From Candidatus Methylophosphatis roskildensis (GTDB taxonomy: Bacteria; Pseudomonadota; Gammaproteobacteria; Burkholderiales; Rhodocyclaceae): a stretch of DNA of 64,000 nucleotides. Where the stretch lies: contig JADJEV010000003.1 in the NCBI GenBank assembly GCA_016708905.1, forward strand, positions 1,054,001 through 1,118,000, read 5' to 3'. The notes below the pieces were generated by a model. The model worked only from the letters and a program-made list of their open reading frames with translations, had not been told where the DNA came from and searched no databases. Numbering within the stretch: the first letter of the stretch is position 1; each line of letters starts with the position of its first letter. Of the stretch, positions 18,380 through 27,530 are shown piece by piece. The position numbers were made by a program, and so were the translations under genes.

Positions 18380-20179
18380 ATGCCCCGACTTCCGAAACGC
18401 CGCAGCGGGACCGACTTCACACCGCTTCAGTCGCGCATCATGAGCGATCGGCTGCGCGCATTGTCCGAACAGGTGGTGGCGGTGTCGCTGGTCTCGCCGC
18501 TCGGGCTCGGCTGCGCGGCTTACGCGATGCTCGGCGTCGTACCGCGGGAGCGCGTCATTCTGTGGCTGATCATCGCCGGCCTCGCTCATGCGACGGCCAT
18601 CGCACTGGGCCTGATCTACCTGCGCAGACCGCGCAGCCCCGCAGAGAACGGGCGGTGGATCCACCTGTTTACCGTGCGCGCGTTGCTCACCGGCGCCTCC
18701 TGGGGTGCTTCCACGGTGATCATGTGGCCGACCGACCGCTTCGAGTACCAGGCCGTGCTGGTGATGTTCCTGGTCGGCTTTTCCACCATCAGCACGCTGA
18801 CCAACTCGGCACTGCGCCGCTGCGTGGTAGCCAGTGCACTCGGCACCTGGGTGCCAGCGATATGGCGCATGGCCACCAGCAGCGATCCGCTGCACCAGAC
18901 CATCGCCATCATGCTGCTGACCTTCACCGTGATCATCCTGGCCTCGATGCTGCGCTTCTCGCGCCAGCTGCTCGAAGCCACGCGCTGGCGCTTCGAAAAT
19001 GCCGAACTGGCGGAGAACCTGCAGATCGAACAGAGCCGGGTGGACGCCGCCAACCGCTCCAAGTCGCGCTTTCTCGCCGCTGCCAGTCACGACCTGCGCC
19101 AACCGGTGCACGCCCTCGGCTTCTTTCTGCAGACTCTGCGTTTGACCGCCGAACGCCCGCAGCCCGAGCGGGCCAAGCTGATCGAAGTCGCGCGGCAGGC
19201 GCAAGGCACGCTCAACGGCCTGACCGGCCTGCTCGACACGCTGCTCGACTTCTCCCGGCTCGAAGCCGGCACCGTTCCGGCCGATCTGCAGCCGATCCCG
19301 ATCAAACCGGTGCTCGTCACGCTCGCCCAGCAGTTCACCGAACGGGCGCGGCGCAAGGGCCTCAAGCTGCGCGTGCGTCCGTGCGTTCTGTCGGTGCGCT
19401 CCAATCCGGTGGGCCTGCAGCGCATCCTCGGCAACCTGGTCGAAAACGCCATCCGCTACAGCGATCGCGGCGGCGTGCTGGTCGGCTGCCGCACCCGCGG
19501 CAACCAGTTGCTGATCCAGGTGTGGGACACCGGCCAGGGCATTCCGCCCGACGAGCTGGACGAGATTTTCGAGGAGTTCTATCAGGTCAACGCACCCCCG
19601 CCAAAACCCGGCAGCGAACACGGCCTCGGGCTGGGCCTGTCGATCGTCAAGCAACTGGCCGACTTGCTCGGCCACCAGGTCACGGTGTACTCGCGCGTCG
19701 GCAAGGGCTCGCGCTTCACCGTCACCGTGCAGCTCTGCGATAGCGAGGTCGAGAACCCGACTCTCGGGCCACTGACCCTCTCGGCATTCAGTCCGGCGGT
19801 CGCCGGCTATCTGCTGGTCATCGATGACGACGACGACTCGCTCGATTCGCAGCGCGAACTGCTCGAACAGGTCGGCTATCGGGTACTGATTGCCCGCAGT
19901 GCGGACGAGGCGCTGGCCTTCGCGCCGGTGAAATCCAAACAGATCGCGGCCATCATCGCCGACTACCGGCTGGCCCACAACCGCACCGGCATCGAGGCCA
20001 TCGAACTCATCAGCCGCGGGCACGGCCGTCCGATTCCGGCGATGATCGTCACCGGCGACACCGACCCGGAACGCATCGAACAACTCTCCCACTGCGGCTA
20101 CCCGGTCGAACACAAACCCCTCGCACCGCGCACCTTCCTGCGCAAGGTCCGCCAACTGGTCAACCGCCCGCGCGAGTGA
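18380..20179 (+). CDS. hybrid sensor histidine kinase with C-terminal receiver
   Basis: Membrane-bound two-component sensor of 599 residues. About six hydrophobic helices lie within residues 30-190, a short coiled coil follows, the phosphoacceptor is His237 in AAASHDLRQPVHALG, and the ATPase domain has NLVENAIRYS, DTGQGIPP and GLGLGLSIV. A receiver domain begins near residue 475 with phosphoacceptor Asp528 (IIADYRLAHN). ATG 18380 follows CAGAGG. No separate response regulator is adjacent, so the target is unknown. Confidence 0.92.
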   Translation: MPRLPKRRSGTDFTPLQSRIMSDRLRALSEQVVAVSLVSPLGLGCAAYAMLGVVPRERVILWLIIAGLAHATAIALGLIYLRRPRSPAENGRWIHLFTVRALLTGASWGASTVIMWPTDRFEYQAVLVMFLVGFSTISTLTNSALRRCVVASALGTWVPAIWRMATSSDPLHQTIAIMLLTFTVIILASMLRFSRQLLEATRWRFENAELAENLQIEQSRVDAANRSKSRFLAAASHDLRQPVHALGFFLQTLRLTAERPQPERAKLIEVARQAQGTLNGLTGLLDTLLDFSRLEAGTVPADLQPIPIKPVLVTLAQQFTERARRKGLKLRVRPCVLSVRSNPVGLQRILGNLVENAIRYSDRGGVLVGCRTRGNQLLIQVWDTGQGIPPDELDEIFEEFYQVNAPPPKPGSEHGLGLGLSIVKQLADLLGHQVTVYSRVGKGSRFTVTVQLCDSEVENPTLGPLTLSAFSPAVAGYLLVIDDDDDSLDSQRELLEQVGYRVLIARSADEALAFAPVKSKQIAAIIADYRLAHNRTGIEAIELISRGHGRPIPAMIVTGDTDPERIEQLSHCGYPVEHKPLAPRTFLRKVRQLVNRPRE

Positions 20180-20324
20180 GCTGCCATGCGCAGCAGGCTG
20201 GCGTGCGCAACGCTGTCCTCGCGGGTACACTCTCGCCGTCTCGCGAGGGCGCTGCATGCCGGCCGGATTCTGCATTTAACACGGCGCAGTCGCCGTACTT
20301 CCACTCCCCGATCGAAGGCCCGTC

Positions 20325-21584
20325 ATGTCCGTCCCGACCCGTTCATCGCCGCTTCAGTCCAATGCCGCCTATGCTGACTATTTCCGCCGCACGCCGACCC
20401 GGGAAGGCTACTTCGGCAAGTACGGCGGGGCGCTTATCCCGCCGGCCCTCGAATCGGCGATGCACGAGGTGCGACTGGCCTACGAGACGATCAGCCGCTC
20501 GCATGAATTCATCAGCGAGCTGCGGCGCATCCGCAGGCATTTCCAGGGGCGGCCGACGCCGGTGTATCACGCGGCGCGCCTGTCGCGGCATCTGGGCGGC
20601 AGCCAGATCTACTTCAAACGCGAAGACCTCAACCACACCGGCGCGCACAAGATCAACCACTGCATGGGCGAAGGGCTGCTGGCCAAGCACATGGGCAAGA
20701 AGAAGATCATCGCCGAGACCGGTGCCGGCCAGCACGGCGTCGCGCTGGCCACCGCCGCGGCCTACTTCGGCCTTGAATGCGACATCTACATGGGCGAAGT
20801 CGATATCGCCAAGCAGGCGCCCAATGTCGCGCGCATGAAGATACTCGGCACGCGGGTGATCCCGGTCACGCGCGGCCAGCGCACGCTGAAGGAGGCGGTG
20901 GACGCCTGTCTCGAAGCCTACATGGAAGATTCGGCGAACCAGATCTACTGCATCGGCTCGGTGGTCGGCCCGCATCCGTTCCCAATGATGGTGCGCGACT
21001 TCCAGCGCGTGGTCGGCGTCGAGGCGCGCGAGCAATTCATCGAGATGACCGGCAACCTGCCCGACATCGTCACCGCCTGCGTCGGCGGCGGCAGCAACGC
21101 GATGGGCCTGTTCTCGGGATTTCTCGCCGACCCGTGCGAAATTCACGGCGTCGAACCGCTCGGCAAGGGCCCGCAGCCGGGCGAGCACTCGGCCACCCTG
21201 ACCTACGGCAAGGAAGGCACGATTCACGGCTTTCGCTGCTACCTGCTGCAGGACGCCGAGGGCCAGCCGGCCGAAGTGCATTCGGTGGCCAGCGGCCTCG
21301 ACTATCCCGGCGTGGGTCCGGAGCACTGCCACCTGATGGACGCCGGCAGGGTGCAATACACGACGGCGACCGACGAAGCAGCGATCGAGGCCTTTTTCAT
21401 GCTGAGCCGGATGGAAGGCATCATCCCGGCGCTCGAAAGCGCGCACGCCGTGGCCCATGCAATTCGATTGGCCCGCGAAGCGGCCGACCCGCGCAGCATC
21501 CTGGTGAATCTGAGCGGCCGCGGCGACAAGGACATGGACTACGTGATCGAGCACTACGGCACCGGCGGGCGTTACGTCAAGTAG
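20325..21584 (+). CDS. trpB: tryptophan synthase beta chain, stand-alone
   Basis: PLP enzyme that condenses indole and serine to tryptophan. The 419-residue product has the PLP lysine Lys109 in NHTGAHKIN, catalytic Glu131 in ETGAGQHG, and the phosphate-binding VGGGSNAMG loop. It lacks a trpA or trpF neighbour: a histidine kinase lies before it and an unrelated gene after it. The sequence is TrpB1-like but diverges in the substrate region (HKINHCMGEGLL, IHGFRCYLLQD). It could be a second TrpB serving free indole, or the sole TrpB with trpA elsewhere. Confidence 0.93.
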   Translation: MSVPTRSSPLQSNAAYADYFRRTPTREGYFGKYGGALIPPALESAMHEVRLAYETISRSHEFISELRRIRRHFQGRPTPVYHAARLSRHLGGSQIYFKREDLNHTGAHKINHCMGEGLLAKHMGKKKIIAETGAGQHGVALATAAAYFGLECDIYMGEVDIAKQAPNVARMKILGTRVIPVTRGQRTLKEAVDACLEAYMEDSANQIYCIGSVVGPHPFPMMVRDFQRVVGVEAREQFIEMTGNLPDIVTACVGGGSNAMGLFSGFLADPCEIHGVEPLGKGPQPGEHSATLTYGKEGTIHGFRCYLLQDAEGQPAEVHSVASGLDYPGVGPEHCHLMDAGRVQYTTATDEAAIEAFFMLSRMEGIIPALESAHAVAHAIRLAREAADPRSILVNLSGRGDKDMDYVIEHYGTGGRYVK

Positions 21585-21971
21585 TGGGAACCGTCCCGGA
21601 CACCTGCCCTGGAAGCCGCACCGGATGGCGTTGCGGGGCACGCCATGCCGGACAGCGCCAGTCCACGCGACTTGCGGCTTGGTGCCGGCGGAGATCGCCT
21701 GTCCATGCGGTCTGCAGACCATTGCCCCTGAGAGCCGTCGGCGATATCGCACTGGCATCGTCTGCCCCGCGCGGGGTATACTTCCTCGCTCCGGCATGGC
21801 GCAGCGGCATTCGCCCGTCGGTAAAGTGCTTGTTCGACACGCAGACGCGCCTATTGCACAAGGGCGATCGATGAATCAACAACCTGAAGCTTCGACTTCC
21901 TTATCCGACTTCGGATAGGCTGTTCGCTTAGCGGGTTGACCCGGATAAGACGTTAGATTTGCAGAGCGACC
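21585..21971. other. 387-bp gap with a dispersed 101-bp element and small palindromes
   Basis: Contains copy A of the 101-bp element (21613-21713). Further right is TATCCGA/TCGGATA (21901-21916) nested within CTTATCCG/CGGATAAG. No gene is supported. The base composition becomes visibly less GC-rich toward the right end, which fits the start of an accessory segment. Confidence 0.5.
21613..21713 (+). repeat. dispersed 101-bp element, copy A
   Basis: Bounded by AAGCCGCACCGGATGGCG on the left and CGCCTGTCCATGCGGTCT on the right, partly complementary ends. It is highly similar over its whole length to copy B at 28795-28895 and shares ends and length with copies C and D near 56.5 kb. It lies just after trpB. 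Confidence 0.75.
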
Positions 21972-22862
21972 ATGAGCAATCCCACATCTGAAGAGTTCGA
22001 GATCCGAATCGAGTTCCAGCGCGGGGTCGGCGACCCCACCCGGGTCTTTCGCTCGATGGCGGGGCTCATTGACGCAGTTCAACGCCTCGACGGGCATCTT
22101 GCGCAAATGATCGGCGCGAACGTCCGAACGTCCTTAGTGCTTCAGGATGTGGAGGCAGCTTCCCTGAAGTCGCGCCTCCACTCGGTCGTGGAGGCGATAC
22201 CCGACGAACCGCTACAGGCTGGCGAGGTCAAGAAGCTGATCGGGCACTTCCTACTGAAGGGCAAGCACAAAGTCTTGGACTGGTGCACCGATCGCAAGGA
22301 GATAGCAGATCGAGCAGAGGTCAAGCAACTCGAAAATGACCTGCACCAACTGGCCCAAGAAACTGACATTAAACTGCTTCCAGCCTACGCACCGATCGAC
22401 ACTCCCGCACTGCTCGCTGACATTTCAGCAGTCAATGACGCGCTCGTCCCGCTCCAAGAGAACGACGACGCGACGTTCCCGTCGAGCGAGGGTGCCCGCT
22501 ACAACCCGCATCTGATTGTGTCAGAAGGAGTAATGCGAGAGATTGTCACTCGCGAGCGCCTGTCCTCGACTGGCGAGCGAATCCTGAAGGTGAAGAAGCC
22601 AGACTACCTTGGAACCTCGAAATGGGGCTTTCGTTACGGCAGCCGCATGATCGAAGCGAAGGTCACTGATCTTGTGTGGCTCAGCCGCTTCCAGAGCAAC
22701 GAAGAACAGGTGCGCCCTGGCGACTCTCTGCGTGTCATGCCTTTCGAAGAGGTTTCCTACGGCTACGACAATGAAGTCGTACACACCGAGTACGAAGTCC
22801 ACGAAGTGCGATATGTCATCCGAGGCCCAAGTGGCCAACAAGCAGACCTCCTTGAGCCGTGA
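21972..22862 (+). CDS. hypothetical protein, unfamiliar family
   Basis: A 296-residue soluble protein that I do not recognise. It opens MSNPTSEEFEIRIEFQRGVGDPTRVFRSM, has a central helical region rich in charged residues (110-150), and a C-terminal region with GTSKWGFRYGSRMIEAKV and a run of beta-strand-like residues ending EVRYVIRGPSG. No signal peptide, membrane segment or nuclease motif was seen. Codon use is less GC-biased than its neighbours and repeats flank it on both sides, suggesting recent acquisition. It may belong to a defence or mobile-element gene set, but that is only context. Confidence 0.7.
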   Translation: MSNPTSEEFEIRIEFQRGVGDPTRVFRSMAGLIDAVQRLDGHLAQMIGANVRTSLVLQDVEAASLKSRLHSVVEAIPDEPLQAGEVKKLIGHFLLKGKHKVLDWCTDRKEIADRAEVKQLENDLHQLAQETDIKLLPAYAPIDTPALLADISAVNDALVPLQENDDATFPSSEGARYNPHLIVSEGVMREIVTRERLSSTGERILKVKKPDYLGTSKWGFRYGSRMIEAKVTDLVWLSRFQSNEEQVRPGDSLRVMPFEEVSYGYDNEVVHTEYEVHEVRYVIRGPSGQQADLLEP

Positions 22863-22950
22863 GCGGATAAAGACGGGGCAAAAAAAGCGGGGGACGGACC
22901 ACAACAGTTCTTTCGCACCAGCGAACGAGTTACGGAAATTTCGGTTCCCC

Positions 22951-22996
22951 GACGAAAGCGGCCACGAAATATTCGTGCTCTGTCCCTTGTTGCGCC
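22951..22996 (+). repeat. short dispersed repeat, copy 1 (hairpin CACGAA/TTCGTG)
   Basis: GACGAAAGCGGCCACGAAAT and the following CTGTCCCTTGTTGCGC recur at 28711-28756 with only a few changes, and a weaker copy is at 26397-26435. The centre folds as CACGAA-ATA-TTCGTG. The nearby GGGGGACGGACCAC at about 22891 resembles REP-type motifs. Confidence 0.6.
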
Positions 22997-23077
22997 GATC
23001 CCGTTAGTTTGGACGACGAAGGACACAGGGAAGCTCAGCACAGGCGCCGATTCGCTGAAAGGCTCTGAGGAGAAACC

Positions 23078-26000
23078 ATGGCCGAGCAGGTCGTGCTGGT
23101 CGTGACGGTGCTTCTGTTCGTGGCGGCTGCAGTCGTCAGCGTGGTGAAGCGGGTGCGGCTTCCGTACGCAGTGGCGCTGGTCCTTACCGGCGCGGCGCTG
23201 GCGGTGCTGCTGCGGCGCGCCGCCGACAGCGGGCTCATTGCGCAGAGCCGGCTCGATGGGTTCGAATTGACGCCGGGCGTGGTGCTCTACGTCTTGCTGC
23301 CCATCCTCATCTTCCAGGCGGCTTTCCAAATCGAGAGCCGTCGGCTGCTGCGCAACATCGCGCCGATCGCGACCCTGGCGATCCCGGCGGTGCTGATCTC
23401 GACCGCCGTCGTCGGCGGGCTGCTCTACCTGTTCGGCAACATCCCGCACGAACGCGCGCTGGTAGCGGCTGCGCTCTTCGGCGCCATGGTCTCGACGACC
23501 GATGCTGTCGCCGTGGTGGCGATCTTCCGCGACCTCGGTGTTCCCAAGCGCCTGAGCATGCTCGCGGAGGGCGAGGCCCTGTTCAATACAGGTACGGCGC
23601 TGGTCTTGTTCGGCATCATCCTGCAGATCCTGGTGGACCCGGCTGCGGCCTCAGCCGGCACTTGGGCGCTTCTCTCCAGCGGCATTGCCGACTTCCTCTG
23701 GCTCGGTGCCGGCGGCCTCGGGTTTGGCGCTGCAGTCGGGCTCATCTGCTCCTGGCTGCTGGCACCGGCCGAGGATCCACGCGTTGAGATCACGCTGACA
23801 ACGGTTTGTGCCTTCGCGTCGTTTCTTGGCGCAGGCTACCTCGGCGTCTCGGACGTCATGGCGGTGATCGGCGCCGGACTCACCGTCGGCAACTACGGCC
23901 GGACCAAGATCTCGCCTCACGTCATTCGCCCGCTGGAGCACTACTGGGCCTACCTGGCGTTCGCCGCCAACTCCATCGTGTTTCTGCTGGTCGGACTGAG
24001 CCTGCGGGCCGACGAGCTGCTCGAATACGCCGACGCGATCGGTGTCGCAGTGGTAGCCGTGCTGGTCGCGCGCGCCGCGGGTATCTTCCCGCTGATGCCG
24101 TTGGTCAACCGGCTGAGCGAGCGTCCGGTGGATGTTCCGGTCCAGACCGTCATGTGGTGGGGCGGCATGCGCGGCGCGCTGGTGCTGGTGGTGGCGCTCT
24201 CGCTTTCGCAGCTCGACGATCAAGTACGCGCCGCGGCCGGCGGCTCGGAGCTGTCCGCCGCCTGGATTCAGTGGCAGGCACTCAAGCCCTACATCCTGCA
24301 CCTCGCCTTCGGCGTGGTCTTCTTCACGATCCTGGTGAATGCACCGACGCTGACGCCGCTGATCCGGCTCCTCGGGATCGGCCGCGTCACGACGGAGGAC
24401 AGGGTGGCGGCGATGCAGGCGCGCTTGCTGGCAAAGCGAGATGCGCGGCTCAGGTTGCTCGGCCTGCGGAAGGAAGGCGTGATCTCGCGCGAGGTCTATG
24501 ACCTGGTGACCGACCGCTACGTTCGTGCCGAGGCGTTATTGCGGCGTGACCTGGCGACGATTCGCAGGGGCGGCGAGGAGTTCAGCGTCGACGACGAGCG
24601 GCGGATGCTGCTGGGTCACTGCTTCGCCGGCGAAAAGGTCCATCTGCGCGAGCTGTTCTACCGGGGTGAGGTGGCGGAGTGGGTCATGAAAGACATGCAC
24701 ATCAGTCTGGACAACCAGCTCGAGTTGCTCAAGCGTGGCGACGAGCCTGACGAGGAGGAGCTGGCGCGCGCCGGCAGCACGCGTGTGGGCGACCGGCTGC
24801 GGCGGCGGCTCGGGCGGCTGCTCGGGCGAGGCCGGCTGGCGGATTCGTTGCGGGCAAGCCTGCTCGGGCGCGACTACCAACTGGCGCTGGCGCGAATCTC
24901 CTCGATCGAAGCGGCGTTGGCAGAGATCAAGGGGCTGGAATATGCGGGCGCGATCTCCAACGCCTCTCTGCGTGCGGTGAGCGCGTTCTACGACGGCCAG
25001 CGCGAAACCGTGCGCCGGCGCTTCCAGACGACAGCACGTATCTTCCCGGACCACACTGCGCGGATGCAGGAGTCGCTCTCCGAGCGTTTCTGCCTGCAGA
25101 GCGAGGAGGACGTAATCCGCGAACTGGTCGACCGCGGCCGCGTTCCCGAGCGGGTCGCTGCCGAGGCCGTGGATGAGATCCACGACGCGATGGGCCGCGC
25201 GCGCGACCTGCAGAAGGGCGCCAAGCTGATCCGCCCCGACGAGCTGGTCCGGCGAATCCCCTTCTTCGCCGAACTGCCGGCGGCCGAGGTCACACGCGTT
25301 TCGCATGTCCTGCGAGCGATCTCCTTCCCGGCGGGGGAGGCCGTCATCGAACAGGGGCGGTCGGGCGATACGATGTATCTGATCGCCACCGGATCCGTCG
25401 AGGTGATGGTGCAGGATGAGAATGCGCCGGGCAGAGAGCGCAGGCTGACGAAGTTGGGCGAGGGGGACTTCTTCGGCGAGATCGCGCTGCTCGCCGAGCT
25501 GAAACGAACTGCGACGGTGCGCACCATAGAGCCATGTGCGGTGCTCGAGCTATCCCGCGAAGACCTGACCGAGCTCACGCGCGGCCATCCCGAGCTCGAC
25601 CGGGCGGTGCGCGAAGCCTACCGGGTCCGGATCCTGTCGACGCTGCTCGCACAAATACCGGCCTTTGAGCTGCTGGACGACGAACAGCGGGCTCGGCTGA
25701 CGCAGGAGTTCCGTCTGCGACGCTTCGCTGCGGACGACCTCCTGTTCGAAGCCGGTGACGTGCAGGCCTCGCTGTGGGTCATCGAACGCGGCAAGGTGCA
25801 GTTCGAGTTGCCTCCAGCCGAGAAATCGACGGCGATGGCGCCTGCGGGGACGCCAGGCGCTAGCGCGCCAGCAGAGTCCGGCGATCGTGCTGACATCGAC
25901 GCAAGCGCTGAGACAGGGACGCCGAGCAAACCTGCCGCGGCACCCGAGCTTCCGCAGCCGAGCCGTCTGCACGAGGGGGATGCGTTCGGCCAGCAGCACG

Positions 26001-26188
26001 TCTGCATCCCGGCGCGCGTGGCCTACCGGGCTCGGGCAGTCGAGCCAACCCGTGCGCTGGTCCTCGCGCACCTGGACCTGATGGCCGCGCTAGACCGCGA
26101 CGCGTCGTTGCGCGCCAAGGTAACGGGGACGGCGACCAAGGGCGTCGGAGTTGAATCGCCGCCGGGGCCGGTTATCGACGGTGCCTGA
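23078..26188 (+). CDS. CPA1-type sodium/proton antiporter with cyclic-nucleotide-binding domains
   Basis: A 1036-residue protein: about twelve membrane helices (1-440) of the CPA1 exchanger family, a long cytoplasmic helical linker (450-715), then two cNMP-binding folds. The first (about 722-835) has a phosphate-binding cassette FFGEIALLAELKRTATV with the key Arg. The second (about 847-1020) is split by an Ala/Pro/Ser-rich insert and has lost the cassette glutamate (DAFGQQ). In helix 5 the expected ND motif reads FNTG: Thr171 replaces the essential Asp. GGAGAAACC precedes ATG 23078. Cation selectivity is unknown. Confidence 0.88.
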   Translation: MAEQVVLVVTVLLFVAAAVVSVVKRVRLPYAVALVLTGAALAVLLRRAADSGLIAQSRLDGFELTPGVVLYVLLPILIFQAAFQIESRRLLRNIAPIATLAIPAVLISTAVVGGLLYLFGNIPHERALVAAALFGAMVSTTDAVAVVAIFRDLGVPKRLSMLAEGEALFNTGTALVLFGIILQILVDPAAASAGTWALLSSGIADFLWLGAGGLGFGAAVGLICSWLLAPAEDPRVEITLTTVCAFASFLGAGYLGVSDVMAVIGAGLTVGNYGRTKISPHVIRPLEHYWAYLAFAANSIVFLLVGLSLRADELLEYADAIGVAVVAVLVARAAGIFPLMPLVNRLSERPVDVPVQTVMWWGGMRGALVLVVALSLSQLDDQVRAAAGGSELSAAWIQWQALKPYILHLAFGVVFFTILVNAPTLTPLIRLLGIGRVTTEDRVAAMQARLLAKRDARLRLLGLRKEGVISREVYDLVTDRYVRAEALLRRDLATIRRGGEEFSVDDERRMLLGHCFAGEKVHLRELFYRGEVAEWVMKDMHISLDNQLELLKRGDEPDEEELARAGSTRVGDRLRRRLGRLLGRGRLADSLRASLLGRDYQLALARISSIEAALAEIKGLEYAGAISNASLRAVSAFYDGQRETVRRRFQTTARIFPDHTARMQESLSERFCLQSEEDVIRELVDRGRVPERVAAEAVDEIHDAMGRARDLQKGAKLIRPDELVRRIPFFAELPAAEVTRVSHVLRAISFPAGEAVIEQGRSGDTMYLIATGSVEVMVQDENAPGRERRLTKLGEGDFFGEIALLAELKRTATVRTIEPCAVLELSREDLTELTRGHPELDRAVREAYRVRILSTLLAQIPAFELLDDEQRARLTQEFRLRRFAADDLLFEAGDVQASLWVIERGKVQFELPPAEKSTAMAPAGTPGASAPAESGDRADIDASAETGTPSKPAAAPELPQPSRLHEGDAFGQQHVCIPARVAYRARAVEPTRALVLAHLDLMAALDRDASLRAKVTGTATKGVGVESPPGPVIDGA

Positions 26189-26396
26189 GCGGCGCGGGCG
26201 GCGGTGACGGTCCTGCACGTGTGGGCGACCCCGTGCTCAATGCGCAAAGCTTCCGGGCAGCCTTGGGTTGCAGAACTTGCTGGCTCTGGTGCGAGCAATC
26301 GCCTCGATGATCTCCTAGCCCATTCGGGTAAGGGCGAGCTCCCTGTCTTCTTCCATCAGCGAACGCTTCACGCCAATCGCAGTTCCCAAAGAATGT

Positions 26397-26435
26397 GGCC
26401 ACGAAATGCCGTCGTCTGCCCCGTGTTACGCTTGG
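26397..26435 (+). repeat. short dispersed repeat, copy 2 (diverged)
   Basis: GTGGCCACGAAATGCCGTCG followed by TCTGCCCCGTGTTACGCTTG aligns with the copies at 22951-22996 and 28711-28756, with several substitutions. All three copies lie between genes. Confidence 0.45.
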
Positions 26436-26496
26436 TCGGTCATCCGCGTCACTCATCGCCTTGGTTCCAGGAAGAACGCAGCACTACAACAGTGGG

Positions 26497-26561
26497 CCGG
26501 TTTGGCGGAGTGAAGCAGCGGTTCTGAAAACCGACGCTCGCGGGTACGAGTCTTTCGGCCG
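26497..26561 (+). pseudogene. tRNA-Ser-like relic
   Basis: The stretch TTTGGCGGAGTGAAGCAGCG resembles a tRNA-Ser D arm. It is followed by GGTTCTGAAAACCGACG, which could form an anticodon stem CGGT/ACCG around loop TCTGAAA (anticodon TGA), and then CGCGGGTACGAGTC, which resembles a T arm. The acceptor stem does not pair and the T stem is imperfect, so it is not a working tRNA. It may mark an old integration site. Confidence 0.3.
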
Positions 26562-26591
26562 GAATCGGTCGAGCACTCCACGTGAGGGCCA

Positions 26592-27188
26592 ATGATGGAC
26601 GCTCCAGCCATTCACGACTTCGTCTTTCCCGCGCGCATCGCCCGGTTTCTGAAGGACCGAGCCTTCGACCCGGCGCGGAGCATCCTCGACCTGGGCTGCG
26701 GCAGGCGCAAGTTCCCCGGCGCCATCGGCGTCGATTCTTTCCCTGGCGCCGACGCGGACGTCACGCACGACCTCAACCGATTTCCCTACCCGTTCGCCGG
26801 CGGCGTCGCCGACCTGGTGATCCTGCGCCACGTCATCGAGCATCTCGACGACGTGATCGGGACGATGCGCGAGATCGCCCGCCTGCTCAGGCCGGGCGGT
26901 CACGCCTTCATACTCACCCCGCATTTTTCCGACGCCACTTCCTGGATCGATCCGACCCACCGCTGGCATCTTGCAACGCGCAGCATCGAGGAAGCCACCA
27001 GGGGCCTGCTCGAACTGCGGATGCGCTACGTCAAGCTGCGCAAGCCTTGGCGCCGGCTGGGACTGGAGTCCCTAGTCAACAATGCGCCTTTCCAGGCGCG
27101 AGTGCCGCGCCGCATCGTCAGTTGGGAAAACGACTGGCGCTTCCTCGTGCGTGGCGGCGAAATGAGCTGCCTGCTGGAACGGATATAG
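26592..27188 (+). CDS. class I SAM-dependent methyltransferase
   Basis: A 198-residue methyltransferase with the SAM-binding motif SILDLGCGRRKFPG, the acidic residue in VIGVDSFPGAD, and the later VILRHVIEHLDD and RLLRPGGHAFILTPHFSD blocks of the methyltransf_11 group. The C terminus (LVNNAPFQARVPRRIVSWEND) resembles enzymes found in glycan or lipid pathways, but the substrate is unknown. Two ATGs occur in tandem at 26592 and 26595. Confidence 0.8.
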   Translation: MMDAPAIHDFVFPARIARFLKDRAFDPARSILDLGCGRRKFPGAIGVDSFPGADADVTHDLNRFPYPFAGGVADLVILRHVIEHLDDVIGTMREIARLLRPGGHAFILTPHFSDATSWIDPTHRWHLATRSIEEATRGLLELRMRYVKLRKPWRRLGLESLVNNAPFQARVPRRIVSWENDWRFLVRGGEMSCLLERI

Positions 27189-27530
27189 TTGGGCGCCGTC
27201 GCTTCTGGACTCGGCTCTGATATCGACTCGACTGCCGATTGTCGCCGCCCAACCGCACGCGCGATTTCACCAATCGGCGCTCTCCTCACCGCGGCGTGGT
27301 CGACGAACTCGAGCGGGCGGAATGCAGTCGGGCTCATTGGCATTGCTTGACCTGTCGGCGCGTCCGTCATCCGTGAACTCGACTACTTGTTCCGGCGTTC
27401 CTCAACATCATGCAGTCACGTGTAGGAGAATACCGTGCTGCGCTCCCAACTACTCCTCGGCCCGAAGTCCGCTTCAACGGGCTGACACCGAGACGATCGC
27501 CCCCCAGCTGTGCCGCTCGGATTGGCCATC
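27189..27530. other. 342-bp gap with no supported gene
   Basis: A short inverted repeat GTTGGGCG/CGCCCAAC is at 27188-27195 and 27247-27254. The remaining frames are short and without motifs. Promoter signals for the downstream DUF21 gene could not be placed confidently. Confidence 0.45.

Larger units (their letters stand above)
26189..26591. other. 403-bp gap with repeat copy 2 and a tRNA-Ser-like relic
   Basis: No gene is supported. It contains the weaker copy of the GGCCACGAAAT...CCCGTGTTACGC repeat (26397-26435) and, just before the methyltransferase, a stretch resembling a decayed tRNA-Ser (26497-26561). Open frames crossing the gap have no plausible translation. Confidence 0.5.

Noticed and set aside
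21895..21960. Possible integron attC site with GTTAGAT near the gene at 21972
   Set aside because: Only one core half-site was found; no matching RYYYAAC partner or integrase is present.
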